Below, piece after piece: positions 59,889 through 64,000 of a stretch of 64,000 bases of DNA (positions within the stretch are counted from its first letter, which is position 1; every line of letters begins with the position of its first letter). Made by a program: the position numbers and the translations under genes. This DNA comes from Malus domestica (lineage: Eukaryota; Streptophyta; Magnoliopsida; Rosales; Rosaceae), in assembly GCF_042453785.1 (NCBI RefSeq), contig NC_091661.1:27519501-27583500 (forward strand), read 5' to 3'. The notes below the pieces were generated by a model. It saw nothing but the letters and a program-made list of their open reading frames with translations. It did not search any database and was not told where the DNA came from.

Positions 59889-62000
59889 ACACTATGAGCA
59901 TTGTTTGGGTAGGGGAACTAGTAACTACACCTAGGATGACACTCTGACGTTATTTCAAGTCAACAATCCATTGTTACGTAAAACAGTTGATCACATGACA
60001 ATGCTTTATATGACTTGAGATGTCATCATCCTGACATTCCGGATGTAAGTAAGTTTCTCTAATTTGAAGACCATAGAGCCTTGATTCAAGGATGTTTGTA
60101 TTCGCATGATTGATGGCCATGACAACAACAACTCAGTCACCATATTGACATACATAGACATGTATCGTAAAAGTATAAGTGGGGGCATACCATATTGACA
60201 AATTCAAGATGATAAGTTGGTGATTTAGTTTGTCAGATTGCATATTTCTTTATTGCCAAGTAATGAGCAGCCTTAGACAGTGGATTCCATATGGTCCCAC
60301 CTAGCTTTCATATTGTTGAGCAAAAATTTATAAAAGAAGGTGCCTTTAATCAGAAGTAAGCAATGAAATTATACATTTTACTAAAGTTTTTTTTAGTTGG
60401 TATTTGAGATTGACATAATTCTTTATTTTGATTATTGAGATTTAAAGCCGATAGAATTAGTTCTTAAGTTTGTCCACCGTCGATTATTTTGGTAATTCTG
60501 TGAAAAATCTCCGTTAAATAAGGATAAAATGACAAAAATACCTTCACTTTTGTCAAATCATTTTTGCCCATTATTTATTAAATTGAATGTATTTTTATCA
60601 TTTTGATCATTATTTAACAGTCATTTTGGCCCTTATCAAACCTCAGACCATTTTGGCTAAAATAAATTCTTGATATCCCAATCTCATCAATAACGTGCCA
60701 ATAACATTGTAGCCACAAATATGTATCATGTTTTTTTTTATACAATATCGGCAATATCGATGATTTAGATTGAAGTATATTCCAACATTTGCATATTGGA
60801 AATTTGTTTAGTTTGTTTCTTGTTCATTCCTTGATTATATAAAATACATGGTGGGTGAGCATAAGTTGCTCTGAGTCCGACTGTGAGAGATCACTATCTA
60901 GCTGGCGTGTGTGGAGGTATGGAAAAAGATTCTCTTCGGATCTCTTCAACCAAGGCTATCGGATCAAGTGATTCAGACATTTGAAATTTCATCCAACAAT
61001 CTATCTGTTTTGATTCCTTAAAAGCTATAATAATTTTTTACCATTGGATGAAATTTCAAAGGCCCGTATCAGTAGCCGATGAGCACACTCTGTGTGTATG
61101 AACAATTTCATTTTATGTTTTGTTTTTTTTATTAAGGAGTGTGATTAGTTTTTAAAATTTTAAAAAGAGTATGAAAAAATTATGATGGGAAAATTTCTCT
61201 TAATAAGTGCATATTTTATCTTAATGTTACATAATTACTGTTTTTTGTCCTCATTATGTAAATATTGTGTGTCAAAAGTGAAGGTAAAATAGGAAAAATA
61301 GAGATATGATTGTCATTTTGTAAAATATGAAAAAAAGGTAAAATATGAAAAAATAGAGATATAATTGTCATTTTATCAAAAGATACAAAACTACTATTTT
61401 GCCCTCCTCATTGGCATGAAACATATGCTTTATGCATTGTTCTTCAAAGTAAAAGAAAATTTTTAAGTGTGACGTTTTCGCTATTACACAATACGATTAA
61501 TCAGTTTACATATTATAATATAAATGAATGATTTAATCGTTTTTTTTATAAACTCATATCACCATGTGATCATTATTGCACTGCTTTAATGAAATTGACA
61601 CTTTTTTGTCAAGATCCTGTGCGTTATAAACCTTTTGCCAATTTAAGTCCTAGTGGTACCAAACCAAACAAATATATAGTTTGGTTACGTACATGGCATG
61701 ACACATGGCACATTGGTATGACATAGGACCACACCCTTTTTTCCCAACAAATTTTGCCGCAATTTTGAAAAAAACTAATATATGTTTTAACTTTCTCACG
61801 TGACGTCGCAAGATTGATTTAGAACGCTAGTATTTTGTTGTTCTCGTTTTATACGTCATCACAATTTTTCATGTCCACAGTAAAATACTTTCTGGCCTTC
61901 AATTCTTGAATCTTATACTTTTTTTAGTTGTTGGATGAAACAGAAACTCCATTGAAATTTGAAACCATGGACAAATTCAACTACTTAACAAAGGAAGATG
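59889..62000. other. Intergenic between pseudokinase and U-box kinase (convergent 3' ends)
   Basis: 3' UTRs of both genes lie at the edges. 60380-60680 resembles a dispersed plant repeat (TTTTGGTAATTCTGTGAAAA, CCGTTAAATAAGG words). 60930-61090 has an inverted pair around TTTGAAATTTCATCCAACAA and TTGGATGAAATTTCAAAGG. 61260-61390 holds a short tandem duplication of a GGTAAAATATGAAAAAATAG-like unit. No gene. Confidence 0.45.
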
Positions 62001-63810
62001 CTATTGTTCTCTGGACTTCCACTCCATAATTGCAGAAAGAAGAGTATAATTTGGCATTACATTCTTGTTTGGCAATGGCACATTTGTCACCGGCGAGTTA
62101 TCGTTCTCTTCGAGCCATGTCTCGATCGCTTTACGGTCGTAAGTGTAACCATCTGCCGCCACACAAGGCTCATTCATCACATCCTGCAACAAAAGATAGC
62201 ATACAGATTACTAGGTGGAGTTATTGCATGAAACTATGTATTCTTTATTTTGGATATGTGGATCAAACACAATTGTCACGCATCGAGACTCACTAATGTG
62301 GCGTTTAACGGTAAGAATTTGACATCGAACTGCGAGCGATTATGTGTACCTTAAGAATTCGACAGATGAAGTGGTTAGGAGGTAGGCAATGAACCGCAGA
62401 AGCTGAATTTTTCGCTGCATAAGCAACCTCCTTCAATCTCTCAAGTAAAGGAACTACTTGTTCTTTCAAGTCAGGTCTGTCTATGCGTCGAAGCTCTGCG
62501 CAGCTCAATCCCAATTCAGCCAACTGCCTTGTCTCTTCCATTGGCCAAAGACCGGCTTTAGGGTCCAAAATATCCATTAAATTTTTATCGTTAACAGCTG
62601 TTTCTACCAGATGTGTTATAGCTCTTGCTGGTTTTGCAGTAAGCAACTGCAAGATCACCATTCCGAAAGCATAAACATCCGATTGTGGAGAGATTATTCC
62701 TGTCCTTTGGTACTCGGGGTCTATGTAAGAGAGAGTGCCAACAGGCCCTGTGTCATTGTATATACTGGACGTAGAAGGATCTGAATTAAGCATTGTGGCA
62801 AGGCCAACGTCGCCAATCTTGCTCACAAGTTTATGATCTAGCAAGATATTGGCTGGTTTCAGATCACGATGGATGATTGGTTTTGGCTTTGAGCTGTGAA
62901 GAAAGACGAGAGTTGAGGCTATCTCCCAAGCAATTCGGAACCTCTCAAACCAAGGAATAGGAGGTGTACCGTTTTTCTGCAGCAACCTGTCCTCCAAGCT
63001 ACCGCTTTCCATGTACTCGTAGACTAGGCTACTGTGATCAGGACATGCTCCGAGAAGGAGAAGCAAATGGGGATGGCGGATTTTGCTCAAGATCTCAAGC
63101 TGCAAGCCAAAACGAAATGTAAATTAGTGTTCAGTACATGCAGGAAGGATAATAAGTTTACCGCTTTATGTCATGATTGTCGCTTACCTCCTGCTGGAAT
63201 TGCTTAGTTTGGTGATTCTCTATAGAGTGAAGGACTTTCACTGCTGCAGTTGTATGATGAAAGCTGCATTTATAGACATTTCCGTATGCTCCCATTCCAA
63301 TCTTATGATCCTCGGAGAAAGATGAGGTGGCTGTAACAATCTCATCCCACGAGAACTTCTGGTATAACACAGGACCTACAAGTGCATTTTCAAGTTTTTC
63401 GTTCTCCTTGGCACCATGCATGGCTTTCATCTCTGCTTCTCTCCTTAGTGAAACTTCTCTTTCGACACACTCTTTCATGTAATCAGCTTCCCTCATAGCA
63501 GATTCATACTTCTCCTTTTCTTTTGTTGCAAATACTTTCGCTTTCTCCTCCATGGAGTTTATCTCCTTGAGCCTTAATGCTTCTTCAAACCGGCGTTTAG
63601 TTAAATCATTTATCTGATTATCAAAAAGAAAATTTTCTTACCATCCAAATTAAAGATCTTAAGGATCATGAAGTATTTTCTGCTGTCAACAAGGATAAGA
63701 ATGCCTACCTTCCTAGAAGCATCCATAGTCTCACTTTGAGCCATTGCATACATTCCTTTGACATGTCTGAGTTCAATTCTCAGCTTTTCTATCTCGAGGT
63801 TGATAGTCGC
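62001..63810 (-). CDS. U-box domain receptor-like cytoplasmic kinase (3' part; 5' end beyond the window)
   Basis: E3 ubiquitin ligase fused to a kinase (plant U-box/kinase family; Arabidopsis PUB51 or PUB53 type). Four exons are visible: 63810-63709, 63613-63188, 63099-62350, 62183-62001, all in phase 0 and GT-AG. Order: coiled-coil (INLEIEKLRIELRHVKGMYA onward, Glu/Lys-rich, through EALRLKEINSMEEKAKVF), then the kinase FSEDHKIGMGAYGNVYKC with Lys in TAAVKVLHS, IIHRDLKPANILL, a DVG in place of DFG (IGDVGLAT), and GTLSYIDPEYQRTG. The C-terminal U-box is DVMNEPCVAADGYTYDRKAI, then ETWLEENDNSPVTN and LPNKNVMPNYTLLSAI. DVG is common in this family as far as I know, so activity is possible. The N-terminal USP-like domain should lie past 64000. 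Confidence 0.93.
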
Positions 63811-64000
63811 CTGCGTGGAAATTGATCAATACAATCAATACTGAAAAACATACAACTCTCATATTGTTGAAATCAAAGAGAACTACCAACAATGTAATTT
63901 GTAAACCACATCTCATAAATGAAATTCCAACTATGTCTTTTTCTGCATGATTCATTGAGAAGCACCATTTAACCAAGTCAAAAGAAGTCAGGAAGTGCTA
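63811..64000 (-). other. Intronic sequence of the U-box kinase gene
   Basis: Lies upstream (minus strand) of the acceptor at 63811-63812. No further exon was recognised before the window edge. Confidence 0.5.

Overview
This is plant nuclear DNA: AT-rich, with GT-AG spliced genes, long 5' UTR pyrimidine tracts, plant-specific families (AP2/ERF factors, plastid phosphofructokinase, U-box receptor-like kinase) and dense MITEs, LTR fossils and a SINE. The repeat types look like those I associate with Rosaceae, probably apple or pear (Maleae). That is inference from memory; no search was run.

Layout. 1-12.6 kb is gene-free and holds small LTR and TIR elements, low-complexity ACC/ATC sequence and a probable solo LTR. 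12.7-13.7 kb is an ERF5/ERF104/ERF105-type transcription factor gene. 13.7-27.0 kb is a nested transposon block: an AT-rich repeat invaded by a hAT-like element, a minus-strand LTR element carrying fragments that look like host genes (RbfA, enolase), a 2.6-kb palindrome, and a TIR element next to a 128-bp GA tract. 27.07-27.77 kb is a second group IX ERF, probably of the ERF107/DEWAX type. From 30 kb on the window is gene-rich: plastid 6-phosphofructokinase (-), DUF676 serine esterase (-), WDR8/WRAP73-type WD40 protein (-), mitochondrial CBP3/UQCC1 complex III chaperone (+), secreted HAD-IIIB acid phosphatase (+), membrane-anchored probable pseudokinase (+), and the 3' part of a U-box kinase (-) that runs off the right edge.

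The genes are not an operon or a pathway. Their order looks like conserved plant microsynteny. From memory, Arabidopsis has close relatives of them interleaved on two duplicated chromosome 5 segments (around At5g51180-51270 and At5g61560-61600), so this window may keep a less fractionated ancestral order. All splice models were made by hand from homology and splice signals. Each gives an open frame with consistent intron phase: PFK 540 aa, esterase 360 aa, WD40 460 aa, CBP3 289 aa, phosphatase 266 aa, pseudokinase 359 aa.
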